DNA from: Atrina japonica
Taxonomy: Eukaryota > Mollusca > Bivalvia > Pterioida > Pinnidae
Reading direction: 5' to 3'
Length of the DNA stretch: 64,000 nt
Assembly (NCBI GenBank): GCA_030159075.1
Contig: BROG01000106.1
Span: 1,461,001-1,525,000 of the forward strand
The position numbers were made by a program, and so were the translations under genes. Positions within the stretch are counted from its first letter, which is position 1; each line of letters starts with the position of its first letter. The notes beneath the pieces are model-generated. The model searched no databases. It was not told where the DNA came from and worked only from the letters and a program-made list of their open reading frames with translations. Below, in pieces: positions 30,001-40,222 of this stretch.

Positions 30001-30916
30001 CTTTATTTTGACAAGACATGTGACGTTATTTTTTTTCTTCACATTTCCCCCATCTTTACATTTACTTCTAGTTTTATGCTGATGCTACTACTGATAACAG
30101 CATACTAATAATGAAAACTATGATAAAAATAATAATGATAATAAAAATAATTTTTAGAAACGTTTCAAAAATAGCTTTGAAGCTCAACTGATCATTCAGG
30201 CCTCTGAGGCCTTTTATTTGACCCGGGTATAAAGCTTGGGTCAATAAATGGACAGATACCCCATTTGGAGTTGTTGTTGTTGTTGTTGTTGTTGTTGTTA
30301 TTGCTGTCGCAGTTGCATGTTAAGTATAAATAGTGTTATTTCTCTGACTTACAGGAGCAACGCCCGGAGTATTGAATCCTGTAATATCAAATATGACTCC
30401 AGGTTATAAAAATGCTAGCTATGACTATATCTGGATGAGTACTAGTCGAATTAAAGGTAAATCATTTACTCTAGCTTCCAAAATATATTTATTGTTTTTT
30501 TCATTGTTCTTATCCTTTAATATTTCACCGACTTTTCTTATTACTTTTTAAAATATGTTGAACTTAGGTTTCAGTTATCAACCATCTAAACTTCTCCAAT
30601 GCTAATATATTCATTTTACAGTTGGTACTTTCTGAAGGATTAAGCAATATATTTAGATTTATCATTTGGCCTTGTATGATACCACGTGTTTTGAAAAAAT
30701 ATATATTTATATTAAATTGGCGCTATCACAACTGTTATTTTTCTTGTAATTTTTTGTATTATGTATAAATGATAATAAAACAATAATAATGATAATACTA
30801 CTACAACAAATAATAGAATGTGAATAAAATAATAATAATAATATATTATCAATTATTATGATTATGATCATTATTATTAATATGATTATTTTTGTTATTA
30901 TTATTATTATTATTAT

Positions 30917-30948
<32 letters not shown>

Positions 30949-33900
30949 TTTTTGTTGATACAATTTTTCAATAATTGCTGTTTTTACAATGTATTTATAT
31001 TGCTGTTGCTATTATCATAATATGATAATATTGTTGTTGTAGTTGTCAATGTTTTTGTGGTTGTCGTTGATGATGATGTCATTGTTATTGTTGTTATGTG
31101 ACGGTTTTAGTTTTTTCAATTTTTTCAATGTTTTGTTATTGACCCCTTGTATCTTGTAGTTTAACTATTATTTTTTCAGCGTCTTCAGATATTATCACAG
31201 ATATGGCGAGCAAGCTTCAACAACCGAATGTAGCGCTAGTTCATCAATTGCCTTTCATCAGTAATTCAAACGGTTTCGCTCAGTCAGTGGAGAAGGTAAT
31301 TTATCGATTTCAATCAATAAAAAGTCGAACATGACGTGAAAAAGAAGAATTCTTTCTTGTGCTAATCAATTTTTAATTTTTTTTATCTATACATTTTCTC
31401 AGCACTACTTAGTTTACATTTTCACACTCATATATACACAGAGATAGAAAATAGATCAAATCTGGGATGACTGTTATGATGTTAAAATTTTATGAATTAG
31501 CGTAGCTTTCAATTGTGAGAAGACCACTCGCGATGGTCAAGTGGTAGAACGTTCGACTGATAATCGGAAGATTGCATGTTCGATTCCCTAACCGGGCCAT
31601 ACCTAAAATTTTGAAAATAGTTATTTAGTGATCGTTTCCTCGCCAAGGTTTTGAAATACGAATTAAAAGTTATGTGTTTTGGTGTGACTTAAAAACAAGG
31701 CCCGTGTCAGGAAAGGCGTGGCACGTAAAAGAACCCTCACTACATTAGCGTCAGTCCATAGAACAGGTCAAAATTTGAAGCACTTCAACTAAAACCGGTG
31801 ACATCTCCATATAATTGAAATATTCTTGGCGGGATGTAAAACAGCTGTCAACCAATAAATAGTGAGATAGAAACCACAAATGATTAAAGGGAAGCTACTC
31901 TTGTTACTGATTGACATACTCACCTTTCCACGCCGTCTCTCTGTCAGAATTTCTTTGTAAGCATTTTATTTTCTGAAATTTCATTTAGTTATTTGACGCT
32001 GTCCCTCAGTTATTTACCTTAGAGACGTCACTTCACTGGTTTATGCCAGTGAAGTGAAAGTTTTCATTAAAGGTGTTGCATTGCTGTGACAAGAAATTAT
32101 CGTATATGGCTCATAACTGTTCCAAACCCGTCCTAGAGTAACTACTGTAAAAAGAGAATTAACTTATCTTTTGAATAGTTTAGTATTTACACGGTCCTAT
32201 TCATTCAAAATATTACTTCAGTGTAAATTAATCACCTGGTACAGAAATACCAGGTACTGCACTTACTGTACTATATACCATCGGGGACCCATACTGCTCA
32301 CCAGCAGTGCCAAAATGCCACAAATTCGGATCATAGCGTTGTTTTTCAGATCTAAAAATATTTCTTTTTATTTGAGGTACCATTAGAATTATTTTATTTG
32401 ATATCTTCTTAACTTCATGATGTATTTTTTGACTTCGTAAGATATATTATATAAACCTGATATATGTTCAGATTAACGAGTTCATATAAATTATAATAAA
32501 TTCATTTTCTTTTAAATTTATAAGTTTAGAGAAGATTTTCTAGGACTAGGTATAGAATCGCCATAAGGCTTAATTAGCCCAACCCTACACCCTGAATCTC
32601 TTTTTCCAGGGTTATGAATTTAACAATTTTGGTGGAAGGCATAGAGGCCTTTTCTAAGATAAATTACATTATCATCAAATGCCCATATTTGTAATTCATA
32701 CTTGCAGTAGAGGTCTTTATAATTTGTACAGAAGTAAAGAAAAAAATAGTTGTTGATGATTCGGCTGTTTTTGGCCGTTCTGTCCCCAGCTCATGGTCCA
32801 AGGTGTTCTAAAAGCTTTTAAATTTACAATTTTGTACTCGCTACCTTAAGACGCCGTTTACAAAATTTAATGATGATTGATAAAGTAGTTTTTACGAAGT
32901 TTAGACTGTTAAGTGGTTACAAACAAGGGGCGACTGATAGCAAGAGGTCACATGACTGAAGATTAGATACAAAAGTATTAATAGTTAAGTTCTGACGACA
33001 ACATATACATATAAAAAGCAGATGCTGAAATACAAATCGTAAGGAAGTTTTGAAAAAAGTACAAATATAAAAATTAGATATAACAATATACAAATATTAA
33101 AGGAAATACACTAACGTATTGATCGGTAGGAAATTCTGAAGACAATGTGTTAATCTGCAGAAAGTCCAAATACGGTTGATATTGAACAAACACGGAGAGA
33201 GCCGTCGCGGCTCCGCGGTAAAGTGCTCGATTCGCAACCGAAGGATCGCAGGTTCAAGCCTCGGTGGAGGCGACTGGCTTTTCCTGAACTTCAGTGAGAC
33301 AGTAAAAACCAAGGTCCCGTGTCACAGTAGGTGTCGACAGGTTAAAGAACCCTCACTGCTCAATGTCCGTAAGTGCCAAGCATATACCAAAATTTCAAGC
33401 TCTTTATCGGCATTTGATCACGTCTCCATATGAGTGAAAGATTCTTGAGTGGGACGTTAAACAACAATACATCAACAACAACAACATCAACAACAACAAA
33501 CACCGATTACTGGGAAATTTAGAGATGTGATCTGGTATTTTGGAGAGAAAGCATGCACTGACGGTCATATCCGTCATTATGCAAGATTTCACGTTTTAAC
33601 GTATGTCTTATAAATTATTTTTCGGAAAATTAAATGATTTACTAATTTGGCGACCTATACTTCTTTCTTTTTTTCAACAGATTCACTTTGGATGTTTAAT
33701 GGCGAGATATTACATTGCTATAAATTTGTTCGGTGTGAATTGCGTAAACGACATGTCTTGTATGTTCAAAAAACCATTGCTGGAAAAGCTAAATGGTTTG
33801 AGCTGGTACGGGAGATATCTAGCAGAGGATTTTTTCATTCCAGGCGCTTTTATGAATAAGTAAGTATACCTATATACAGACAAATTTTATGGACGTACGT

Positions 33901-34123
33901 TCAGAAATATTTAGGGAGTTTGAACTGTATGATTGATTTCGAAATTCAACATTATTTTAGTTTTGTAAAGTACTCTAACAATCATAATTTATTCTGATTA
34001 TTTCAGAATTGAAATTAAAAGGTCTTGTTATAACTGTTGCTTTCACTTAATATAAATATTATTTACAACAATTGTCTTTATATGTCTGTATATCTATTTA
34101 TCCACCCTCCCATCTATCCATCC

Positions 34124-34156
<33 letters not shown>

Positions 34157-37100
34157 CCGAATTTATATCTAATAAGATATTTCCGATTTGAATTACTTTT
34201 ATTTGCGTTTCTACGACTTTTGACGAGTCCAATGTTTGCATTTATACGTTGCCGGTTTTAGGAAAGAGTTTGGGTGACAAACAGGTAAATTGAACTAATC
34301 CAAGACTTATATTTTCACCATCTTTACAACGATAAGATATGTGATTTTTACAAACGGGTGTCATTCAGTTGTTAAGTGCTGTCTGTGTACATTTATATCA
34401 TAGTCTCTTCAATAGTAATATTCTTGATTAATTACTTGTTTGTGTTTTACATAATTATCCTCAGAAAGATTCAATAATTATCCTCAGAAATATCCAATAA
34501 TTATCCTCAGAAATATCCAATAATTATCCTCAGAAATATCCAATGCATCTATATGAATGAACTCAACTGAGTTGAAATATATTTTCCAGAGGATATAAAA
34601 CTGCTTTGTCGTCTTTCCCAGCAAATCAAAATGTATCAATTTCGTCCCTGAAGTCTTGGAAAGACAGAATGGTGAGGTATGATGCTTTTATCAGTAAGAT
34701 TAACTTCAGTATTTCTCGAAATATTTATTACAAATTTCTACCTGAAAACGTTTTGTTTTTACATATTATAATATATTTAATCATATGTGTTTGTGCGTGC
34801 GTGTGTTTTGTGTTTGTCCATTTTTACCGGATTTGTATCTATGTCCTGGACATCCTATTGATTTATACTTTGGTATCTGAAATTTTTATATTGTTTGTTT
34901 GTGTGTATGTGTGTGTGTTTGTGCGTGCAAGTGTTTTCTTTGTTTGTGTGTGTTTTTTGCGTGCTTGTGTTTTGTTTGTTTGTGCGTGCTTGTGTTTGTG
35001 TGTGTGTGTTTTCAATTGCTTGTGTGTTGCATTTTCTAATCAATTATCATAAAGAGATGCCACCAACGCATGACTAAAATGAGTAGAGCTCGCCGCGAAT
35101 CCACTGTCAAATTCACATGAAAAAAGGAGGGTCACAATATGTATATACTAATCAGCTACTGTTATTGACTAGGAAAATTAACTTTGCATTTAGTGAAATA
35201 TAGTCCCATGACTTCTCGACCTGAGGTATTGGTTTGAACTTTATTATGGATTACATTGGGCTATGGTCGGTCTTCAGGGGACGTTTCCCTGATTCCGTTT
35301 ACATGACATATAACTAAGGGGCCCTTAAATAAAAGAGTATCTGGTCATTGATTCGAGATTAATAATGGGGGTAACCAGATACTCTATCGACATTTCAACT
35401 CTCCTGACCATTCCATCTTGTCTATGAGAGTGCGTATAATTGACAAAATATACCACTGGACAAACAATCCCACCTTGAATACCCCCTTCCGTAGACAACG
35501 CAAAGAATTTTGGATTAAACAGCTTTGCATTGCATATCCCTATGGATGTAACGATAATATCCAAAGTGTAGGCAATCTATCAAGCCCACTGTGTAATGGT
35601 GTTTATGTGATGGAACTTTTTAATTCTAACGTAAGACGTAAACGAAGTCACGGACATCGTTCATACAACCGACCCTACATACATGATGTCACATTTTCAT
35701 CTCTATTACCTTACGTTAACAAAAAATTGGGTCTTCATCACATTCGCAGCAAACTTTATTCTATTCCTTTTACAAATCTCAATAAACTTTTTCAAAAAGC
35801 AAGAATGAACCCCTACACGGATTCTTCAACCCCAGAATACATACTGAACTCCATTATAATGGACATCGCTTATCACAGACTGTTTAAGCCTGCACGCGTT
35901 ACAAACGATGACTGTTCTGAACAGAAACGTCTTTTCCTTAAACTTAAATTTACAAATAAAGGCATAGACCTTTTATAAATCACAAAAAGTTCAGTCCTGC
36001 ATTCCACCATATTTTAACTGAAGACCACGCCTTACATTTCAAAATGAAATGTTGAGTTGCGGTTGTTGAGACGTCTGTACCAATTGTGACGAGGATACAC
36101 TCCTCACGTGTTTCATTGGACTTGACTGTAGACTCATGGCGAATGTGACCGGTCAACAGGGGATGCTTAGTCCTGTATGGCACCTGATCCCACCTCTTGG
36201 TTTCCAGAGGTCCGTGTTTGTCCATTTTTACCAGATTTGTATCTATGTCCTGGACATTCTGTTGTTTATACTTTGGTATCTGAAATTTTTTACATGTTTG
36301 TATTTGAGAACTATTCAATGAATATGTGTTTGAATTAGATCTAATATTAATTGATCTTTTACTTAAATTAAAAATCATGATCAAATATAAAAAGCCTATA
36401 TCTTATAGATTAGCTTGTTATTCTAGATTCTGTTTGTTCATTTTCCACTTTATTTTGATTAGGCTATATCTTTTTCAGGTGGCGCCGTCTACGATTAAAC
36501 ATGTTATCATTAATTGTAACGTTGGTGTTTGAACCGTTATCCGGTGCATTGACTAGTGGATTATATATCAGTTGGAGTGTTTATTATTTGTTCAACATGA
36601 ATCCATATTATTTTCTATTGCTTCACTTGATATATGTATGTATTGTGGATTATCATCAGCTACGATATATCCAGGTAAGTACACATGTACCCAAGCAAGT
36701 ACACATGTACGCATACTTGTCTGCAATTCATTTATATTTTGTTGTACTAATTCTATAAGATATTATAAACAAGATACCAGAGACCAAGTTAAATGTCCAA
36801 TGAGATCGATATACATCTATTTTAAGAGGAGCATCAACCATCTTGGAAGGAACATACCAAAAATACAAGAAACAAATTTGCTTGTCAAATGTACATTTTT
36901 AGAAGACCACTGTGAGCACAAAATAAAAATGAAACAATTTATGTGAATAAATGAAAAGGACTTACATATATATAAACTGTCTATTAATCTCCTTACAGGG
37001 CTTGCAGTTTTCTTAAGCTTTACAGAATTTTTTTTAAATCCAAAAAAAAAAAAAAAATTATAATAATAATAATAATTCCTCAACATCCAGTCTACATGTA

Positions 37101-39805
37101 AGAGAAGATAAAATATTGTGAAATTCAAAAACAAAGCCACAATGCTTTATCAATGAAACCATTACATTCACAAAATGGTAAATCAAAGTGTTTGTTACAC
37201 ATGACCAAAATAATAGTTCCCTTGGGGCTACAAGCAGGGATCGCAAAAATAAAACTTTTTATTAACATTTATATTTAAGTTTATACACATAATATTTATT
37301 TTGTGTTCTTGTAAAGAAAAGTATCAGTAATTAGATTTGTAAAGTTGTAATTAATAAGATAATTATACCATTCAAAAAGATTACAAAACCTCCGGGAGCA
37401 CACAGTAAGATGCACGTGGACATGTGGTGACAACTGTAAACTATCTGTTTGACATCTTCGTTTTGAAATCAGCGTCTATTGCCAATGTCAATATAATGTT
37501 ACAATGCTGAAAGTTTCTAAACGCATGCATAAGAAACGTGCGATCAGAATATCCAAATTTATAAATACTGGCTTTATTACCTGGACTTACGGCTGATGTT
37601 TAAAACGGAAGAGCAACAGCTTACCGGAAATTACTACGGATTTTTGAAGTAGATCCGAAACATGTTCATTTTAGATGTTCATTTAATACCAATGTAAACC
37701 ACCCCTTTCTAACCTTTGTTGTCTATTTCCATACAATATTAAACTTTGGGTCATTATATTTCAGTTTTGTCAATCTTTCAGCACTGGCACGACCTAACGC
37801 TTACTAATATTGTCAATTGCGATAAGGCAAAGATGGCAGTAGATGGAAATTGAATAGTGAGACCATTAAATATATTCACTTGTTACGACCAATCGTGTAA
37901 AGATCGAATGATATAATGTTGTTTTTCATATACTTTATGTGTCTATATAACCGGACTACATAATAATTAATGCCATGTCTTATGATCCCATGCGTAACCA
38001 TAACTTACATTTGTAAACGTTGTCGAGTGCAAAAATGATGGATGTTTTGAATGACTGGAGATGGATATTTTTTTATTTTTTTTTAATACAATCACGTAAA
38101 CGAAATTCAGAATTGTAATACGTGTAGCTGGATAACACACGGATGTAATCGAGTAGTTTTCTTATACAACTGTAATTCACATTAAGCTGTGCAATGCACC
38201 CCCGCAAAATGATATTAAAATCTAATTAATTCCGTAATTAAAATCATTTTTTAAAATTTCTCTGAGTTTGGTTTATTGTATTTTATTTTGTTGTTGACCG
38301 ACCTGCACGTCATGTAAACAATGTCTAAATTTCAAATTATGGGAGTTCTAAACATTGCTGTTCATTGTCAAGATGGCGTCGATTCCCCCCCCCCTTAACT
38401 TTGAGCTCAACTGATGAAAACTAATTAATAGAAACGATCGTCTATGGCATTTGTTTTGGCCCGCTTTGTCACAACTATTTCCTTTGTATCATGTTTATAT
38501 TTTTATATTAATAAGATTTCATCATTTGAGTCGTTTCGAGTTTCGAAATTGAATATGTATCATATAATGTGGTATCATACAAAGAAAATAATAAACCTAA
38601 ATGTATTATCAAATCTATCGATTGATTGATTATTGTTGTTTAACGTCCCACTCAAGAATCTTTCACTGATATGTAGACGTCACCAAATGCCGGTGAAGAG
38701 ATTCAAATTTTGGCCTATACTCGATACTTGCAGCCATTGAGCAATGAGGGTTATTTAACGTGCCGACACCTACTGTGACACGTGACTTCGGTTTTTACTG
38801 TCTCGATCCAATCCATCGAAGAGCAACCACTGTAAAAAGGTGACTGTCCCGGTACAAAATAATCAGCTCATACACATTACTAATTTTACTGTCTTTTCCT
38901 ACAAGTTCTTGTCAGGCATGGAATCTCTGTCTTGAAAATATAAACTCACCAAAGCGGTTTTAACTATAGATGATAAAGATAAACTAATTAAAGAATAGGT
39001 TGTTTCATTGATTAAAGTTATTTCTAGCTTACAATATCAAAAGCCAATTCCCTTCTATTCTGCCTGAGATTGTTGATATAACTGTGCATTTAACTATTGA
39101 ATAATTCATTTAAAATTAACTTAATCACTGCAGTTTTTGAATTCAAAACATTTTAAAATTAAAATTTGAGAACAGAAACTGCAAATCTTAAGTATTTTCC
39201 AATTGCCACTTTATAGGTTGCATCTTTTCGTGCCATGTATTGTAACGATTCTTTAACTCATTCAGCTCTACGGCATTGATTTACAGAAGAGACCATTGTT
39301 TTTCGGGGGTTGATGAGTTAAAAATGTGTCATTTGGGTGAGACTCGACAAACCTTGTATTGGAATATATATTCCTTGATGTTCAAAGATAAGCATTCATT
39401 ACATGTATTTTATTGGTAACCATACAGTGATAATACAATATACCCGTCCAGGATACAATATACAAATCTGGTGAATATCGGACAAACACAGACTTCTGGA
39501 AATCTAAAGGTGGATCAGGTGCCATGGGGTAATAAGAATTCCCTGTTGATCAACATCCCGCAAATTGGTTTGATATTTTGATAATCAATTTATTTCAATG
39601 TTTTACTCTTTTTCAGGATGGCCCTTTGGGATTTTCTGTATTAAGGTACATCGTCTGTTGGATTATGGTAGAGATAGGTCTTATATGGATTGTCATAGAA
39701 TCTCATATTGCGCCTAAAACGATAACCTGGGGACAAAAAACATTTTACATGGGGAAATGTGGTGTAATTGACCAGGTTAATATACGAGATAATACGTCAT
39801 CATAA
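23949..39805 (+). CDS. UGCG: Ceramide glucosyltransferase-like gene, copy 2 (complete, nine exons, D2 residue lost)
   Basis: Joined exons 23949-24058, 27462-27606, 29739-29841, 30355-30456, 31180-31295, 33681-33859, 34590-34676, 36479-36674 and 39617-39805 give 1227 nt, 408 residues, close to the 394 of the human enzyme. Order: N-terminal signal-anchor (about 12-34), cytosolic GT2/GT21 fold, C-terminal hydrophobic hairpins. Motifs: LPGVSVIKPL, CVADDQDP with D94 as D1, YLAEDFF with D242 as D3, RMVRW at 278-282. The D2 segment, WICDSG in the human enzyme, reads WMSTSR, so Thr149 replaces Asp; NPK before it reads NPV. Known family role: glucosylceramide synthesis on the Golgi. Inferred here: a pseudoenzyme or changed donor/acceptor use, since the frame is intact across all exons and so not a simple pseudogene. 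The ATG at 23949 is the first in its frame. Confidence 0.9.
24390..24665 (-). repeat. Retroelement 3' tail module, copy in UGCG-like intron 1
   Basis: Module running GAGGAGTGA...GACCGGTCGACAGGGGATGC...CACCTGATCCCACCTC...TATGTCCTGGACATTC...TTTGGTATCTGAGA in the minus direction. It follows the RT directly and recurs about ten times in the window, so it is treated as the element's 3' end. Confidence 0.75.
24745..25260 (-). pseudogene. Reverse transcriptase fragment of the intron 1 Penelope-like element
   Basis: 171 codons open. RT palm motifs: GTKCAPLLADLF, then YVDG where YxDD is required, then YLDILLNIN, KLYDKRDDFGFPIVNF and YGVYISQMIRYARAC. The reading ends at TAA (24747-24745), and the homologous C-terminus continues out of frame (FRKFYGRYN near 24.68 kb). 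Confidence 0.85.
25241..25462 (-). pseudogene. RT fingers fragment (WILKNSKQLLENL)
   Basis: Upstream part of the same RT in another frame: MWILKNSKQLLENLKAH, TYDFSSLYTTIPHKKL and GGTRKFKYLVIGH. A frameshift separates it from the palm fragment at 25260. Confidence 0.8.
26286..26723 (-). pseudogene. Linker/N-terminal fragment of the same retroelement protein
   Basis: 145 codons, from about residue 25: LPYVNKKLGLHHIRNKLYS, NPYTDSSTPEYILNSVIMD, DDCSEQKRLFLKRKL, LNHKKVHSCIPPYSYLKTTP. It matches the fragment at 35418-35978 almost residue for residue, so it is repeat-derived and not a host gene. Confidence 0.8.
26725..29267. other. Rest of intron 1 and most of intron 2 of UGCG-like copy 2
   Basis: Apart from exon 2, AT-rich sequence with only chance frames; nothing recognised. 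Confidence 0.5.
27462..27606 (+). CDS. UGCG: UGCG-like copy 2, exon 2 (LPGVSVIKPL)
   Basis: Acceptor TTTTGCAG ends at 27461; donor GTAAAT starts at 27607. Encodes LTKKIKE, then LPGVSVIKPLLNVDPLLEEN and ends MEYPK. This is the N-terminal signature of the glucosylceramide synthase fold. Confidence 0.92.
29268..29539. repeat. GTAT tetranucleotide array (UGCG-like intron 2)
   Basis: About 68 units with GTGT and AAGT variants; ends 200 bp before exon 3. Frames with Met-Tyr-Val-Cys repeats are artefacts. Confidence 0.97.
29739..29841 (+). CDS. UGCG: UGCG-like copy 2, exon 3 (D1 motif)
   Basis: Acceptor TTATGCAG ends at 29738; donor GTAAAA starts at 29842. Encodes FELLFCVADDQDPAVSIV and KKYPKVESRLFTG. 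D94 aligns with the first catalytic Asp of the family. Confidence 0.92.
30271..30299. repeat. GTT trinucleotide array
   Basis: Nine to ten TTG units just before exon 4 of UGCG-like copy 2. Confidence 0.95.
30355..30456 (+). CDS. UGCG: UGCG-like copy 2, exon 4 (D2 position lost)
   Basis: Acceptor CTTACAG ends at 30354; donor GTAAAT starts at 30457. Encodes GVLNPVISNMTPGY and ASYDYIWMSTSRIK. The segment lines up without gaps with NPKINNLMPGY and YDLIWICDSGIRV of the human enzyme, so the missing Asp is not an alignment slip. Confidence 0.9.
30640..30725 (+). repeat. Hammerhead-bearing repeat, body only (UGCG-like intron 4)
   Basis: AAGCAATATATTTAGATTTA and TCATTTGGCCTTGTATGATA match the 57.77 kb copy up to ATTAAATTGG, then stop just before the ribozyme core. 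A short relative may exist near 3919-3960 (TTTGGCCTTGTATGATACC). Confidence 0.5.
30765..30947. repeat. AAT/ATT/AGT trinucleotide-rich stretch
   Basis: Runs of AATAATA, ATTATT and AGTAGT in UGCG-like intron 4. Confidence 0.9.
31180..31295 (+). CDS. UGCG: UGCG-like copy 2, exon 5
   Basis: Acceptor TTTTTTCAG ends at 31179; donor GTAATT starts at 31296. Encodes SSDIITDMASKLQQPNVALV, then HQLPFISNSNGFAQSVEK, matching the family's TDM...VGLVHGLPYV...GFAATLEQ stretch. Confidence 0.92.
31526..31860 (+). mobile_element. tRNA-derived SINE, family B (UGCG-like intron 5)
   Basis: Head GCGATGGTCAAGTGGTAGAA (box A) and GCATGTTCGATTCCC (box B). Body AAGAACCCTCACTACATTAG, CCGGTGACATCTCCATATAA and ATTCTTGGCGGGATGTAAAA. 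Confidence 0.65.
31861..33184. other. Part of UGCG-like intron 5 between two SINEs
   Basis: No coding signal or repeat recognised. Confidence 0.5.
33194..33494 (+). mobile_element. tRNA-derived SINE, family B, full length (UGCG-like intron 5)
   Basis: Head GGCTCCGCGGTAAAGTGCTC and GCAGGTTCAAGCCTC; body AAGAACCCTCACTGCTCAAT and GAGTGGGACGTTAAACAACA; CAA-rich tail. Possible 9-bp target duplication AACAAACAC at 33185-33193 and 33495-33503, although the tail composition makes chance possible. Confidence 0.75.
33681..33859 (+). CDS. UGCG: UGCG-like copy 2, exon 6 (ARYY and D3)
   Basis: Acceptor TTTTCAACAG ends at 33680; donor GTAAGT starts at 33860. The 179-nt exon encodes IHFGCLMARYY, NDMSCMFKKP and YLAEDFF. 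Met199 stands where mammals have His193; the nearby Cys corresponding to human Cys207 is kept. Confidence 0.93.
34111..34155. repeat. ATCT/ATCC tetranucleotide array
   Basis: About eleven units in UGCG-like intron 6. Confidence 0.93.
34451..34542. repeat. 23-bp minisatellite, four units (UGCG-like intron 7 side, before exon 7)
   Basis: Unit ATAATTATCCTCAGAAATAT CCA; the first unit differs by two bases. It lies in intron 6, about 50 bp before the exon 7 acceptor. Confidence 0.9.
34590..34676 (+). CDS. UGCG: UGCG-like copy 2, exon 7
   Basis: Acceptor ATTTTCCAG ends at 34589; donor GTATGA starts at 34677. The 87-nt exon encodes GYKTALSSFPANQ and WKDRMVR with the split Arg codon. The open frame running past the donor into the GT-rich intron is read-through. 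Confidence 0.9.
34810..34890 (+). repeat. Retroelement tail fragment in UGCG-like intron 7
   Basis: TGTTTGTCCATTTTTACCGG, TATCTATGTCCTGGACATCC and CTTTGGTATCTGAAATTTTT, identical in layout to 36210-36290. It is followed by GT-rich simple sequence and an inverted fragment of the module near 35.05-35.12 kb. Confidence 0.6.
35350..36290 (+). mobile_element. Penelope-like element with internal deletion, in UGCG-like intron 7
   Basis: Begins with a GIY-YIG-like endonuclease end (RVRIIDKIYH, RRQRKEFWIKQL, AYPYGCNDN), passes through the linker shared with the 26.3-26.7 kb copy, then jumps near 36020-36045 to the end of the RT (KMKC/GAAATGTTGAGTTGC) and the 3' tail module (36050-36290). The CxC and nearly all of the RT are missing. 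Together with the intron 1 copy it supports the EN-linker-RT order of Naiad elements. Confidence 0.75.
35418..35978 (+). pseudogene. Endonuclease-linker ORF of the intron 7 retroelement
   Basis: 186 codons open. The first 60 carry the R-x-RE-x-x-WI-x-x-L and P-x-G-x-N pattern found near the end of GIY-YIG domains of Penelope-like elements; the catalytic GIY-YIG start is absent. It ends at a stop 13 codons into a region that continues in the other copy. Confidence 0.7.
36479..36674 (+). CDS. UGCG: UGCG-like copy 2, exon 8
   Basis: Acceptor TTTTTCAG ends at 36478; donor GTAAGT starts at 36675. Completes RMVRW, continues RRLRLNMLS, then two hydrophobic segments and DYHQLRYIQ. Confidence 0.93.
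36675..38394. other. Start of UGCG-like intron 8
   Basis: A-rich tract at 37038-37075 and a C-rich run at 38385-38394. No gene seen. Confidence 0.5.
38403..38448 (+). ncRNA. Hammerhead-like motif, second copy (UGCG-like intron 8)
   Basis: GAGCTCAA, CTGATGA (38411-38417), a 13-nt AT-rich segment, GAAACGATCGTC (38431-38442) with the palindromic stem III intact, then TATGGC. Core bases are complete but stem I is partly mismatched. The downstream GCATTTGTTTTGGCCCGCTT matches the 20.9 kb copy. Confidence 0.5.
38628..38832 (-). mobile_element. SINE family B, truncated (UGCG-like intron 8)
   Basis: Plus strand reads TTGTTGTTTAACGTCCCACT, GTCACCAAATGCCGGTGAAG and CGACACCTACTGTGACACGT. The tRNA head is missing. 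Confidence 0.7.
39249..39321. repeat. Short hairpin repeat (TTTAACTCAT ends), copy 1
   Basis: TTTAACTCATTCAGC at the left and GGGGTTGATGAGTTAAA at the right. Related to 50952-51048. Confidence 0.5.
39425..39556 (-). repeat. Retroelement tail fragment in UGCG-like intron 8
   Basis: Plus strand reads CCGTCCAGGATACAATATAC, TCGGACAAACACAGACTTCT and GATCAGGTGCCATGGGG, the reverse of the tail module. Confidence 0.6.
39617..39805 (+). CDS. UGCG: UGCG-like copy 2, terminal exon 9
   Basis: Acceptor CTTTTTCAG ends at 39616. Encodes FSVLRYIVCWIMVEIGLIW, a last membrane segment, TWGQKTF and a serine-ending tail; stop TAA at 39803-39805. Same 189-nt length as the terminal exon of copy 1. Confidence 0.93.
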   Translation, partial: DGPLGFSVLRYIVCWIMVEIGLIWIVIESHIAPKTITWGQKTFYMGKCGVIDQVNIRDNTSS

Positions 39806-39879
39806 AGAAAATGTGATACTGCTGTTGTACGTTTTGTATGTATTTTTATATTCAATATTTAACATTATTATGCTAATGC

Positions 39880-40191
39880 TGTATACGATTCTGTGTGTAT
39901 GTGTTAGTGTGTTTATTTTATAAGGGTAATGTGTGTGGTGTAACAGGTTGTGTATCTGTGTAAGGGTGTGTATTTATGTAAGAATGTATGTGCTTGTGTA
40001 AGAGTTTGAATTTGTATATGTTTGTATAAGAGTATGTGTCTGTGTTAGAGTCTGTATACTTGTGCAAGGGTATGCGAGTATGTGTCTGTGAACTTTTGTA
40101 ACATTATGTTTATGTCTCAGTATGTGTGTCTAAGTATGTGTGTGCCTCAATATGTACGTGGCTCAATATTTGCGAGTTTCAGTTATCCTCA

Positions 40192-40219
<28 letters not shown>
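39880..40219. repeat. GT-rich degenerate repeat after the UGCG-like copy 2 stop
   Basis: Drifting units such as TGTGTAAGGGTGTGTATTTA and a pure (GT)n at 40191-40219. Probably 3' UTR or just beyond. Confidence 0.8.

Positions 40220-40222
<3 letters not shown>

Noticed and set aside
34606..35052. 148-codon plus-strand frame
   Set aside because: Starts in exon 7 of the UGCG-like gene and reads through its donor at 34677 into GT-rich intron sequence.
35418..35978. Host gene of 186 codons
   Set aside because: Nearly identical to the repeat-derived fragment at 26286-26723 and followed by the retroelement tail.
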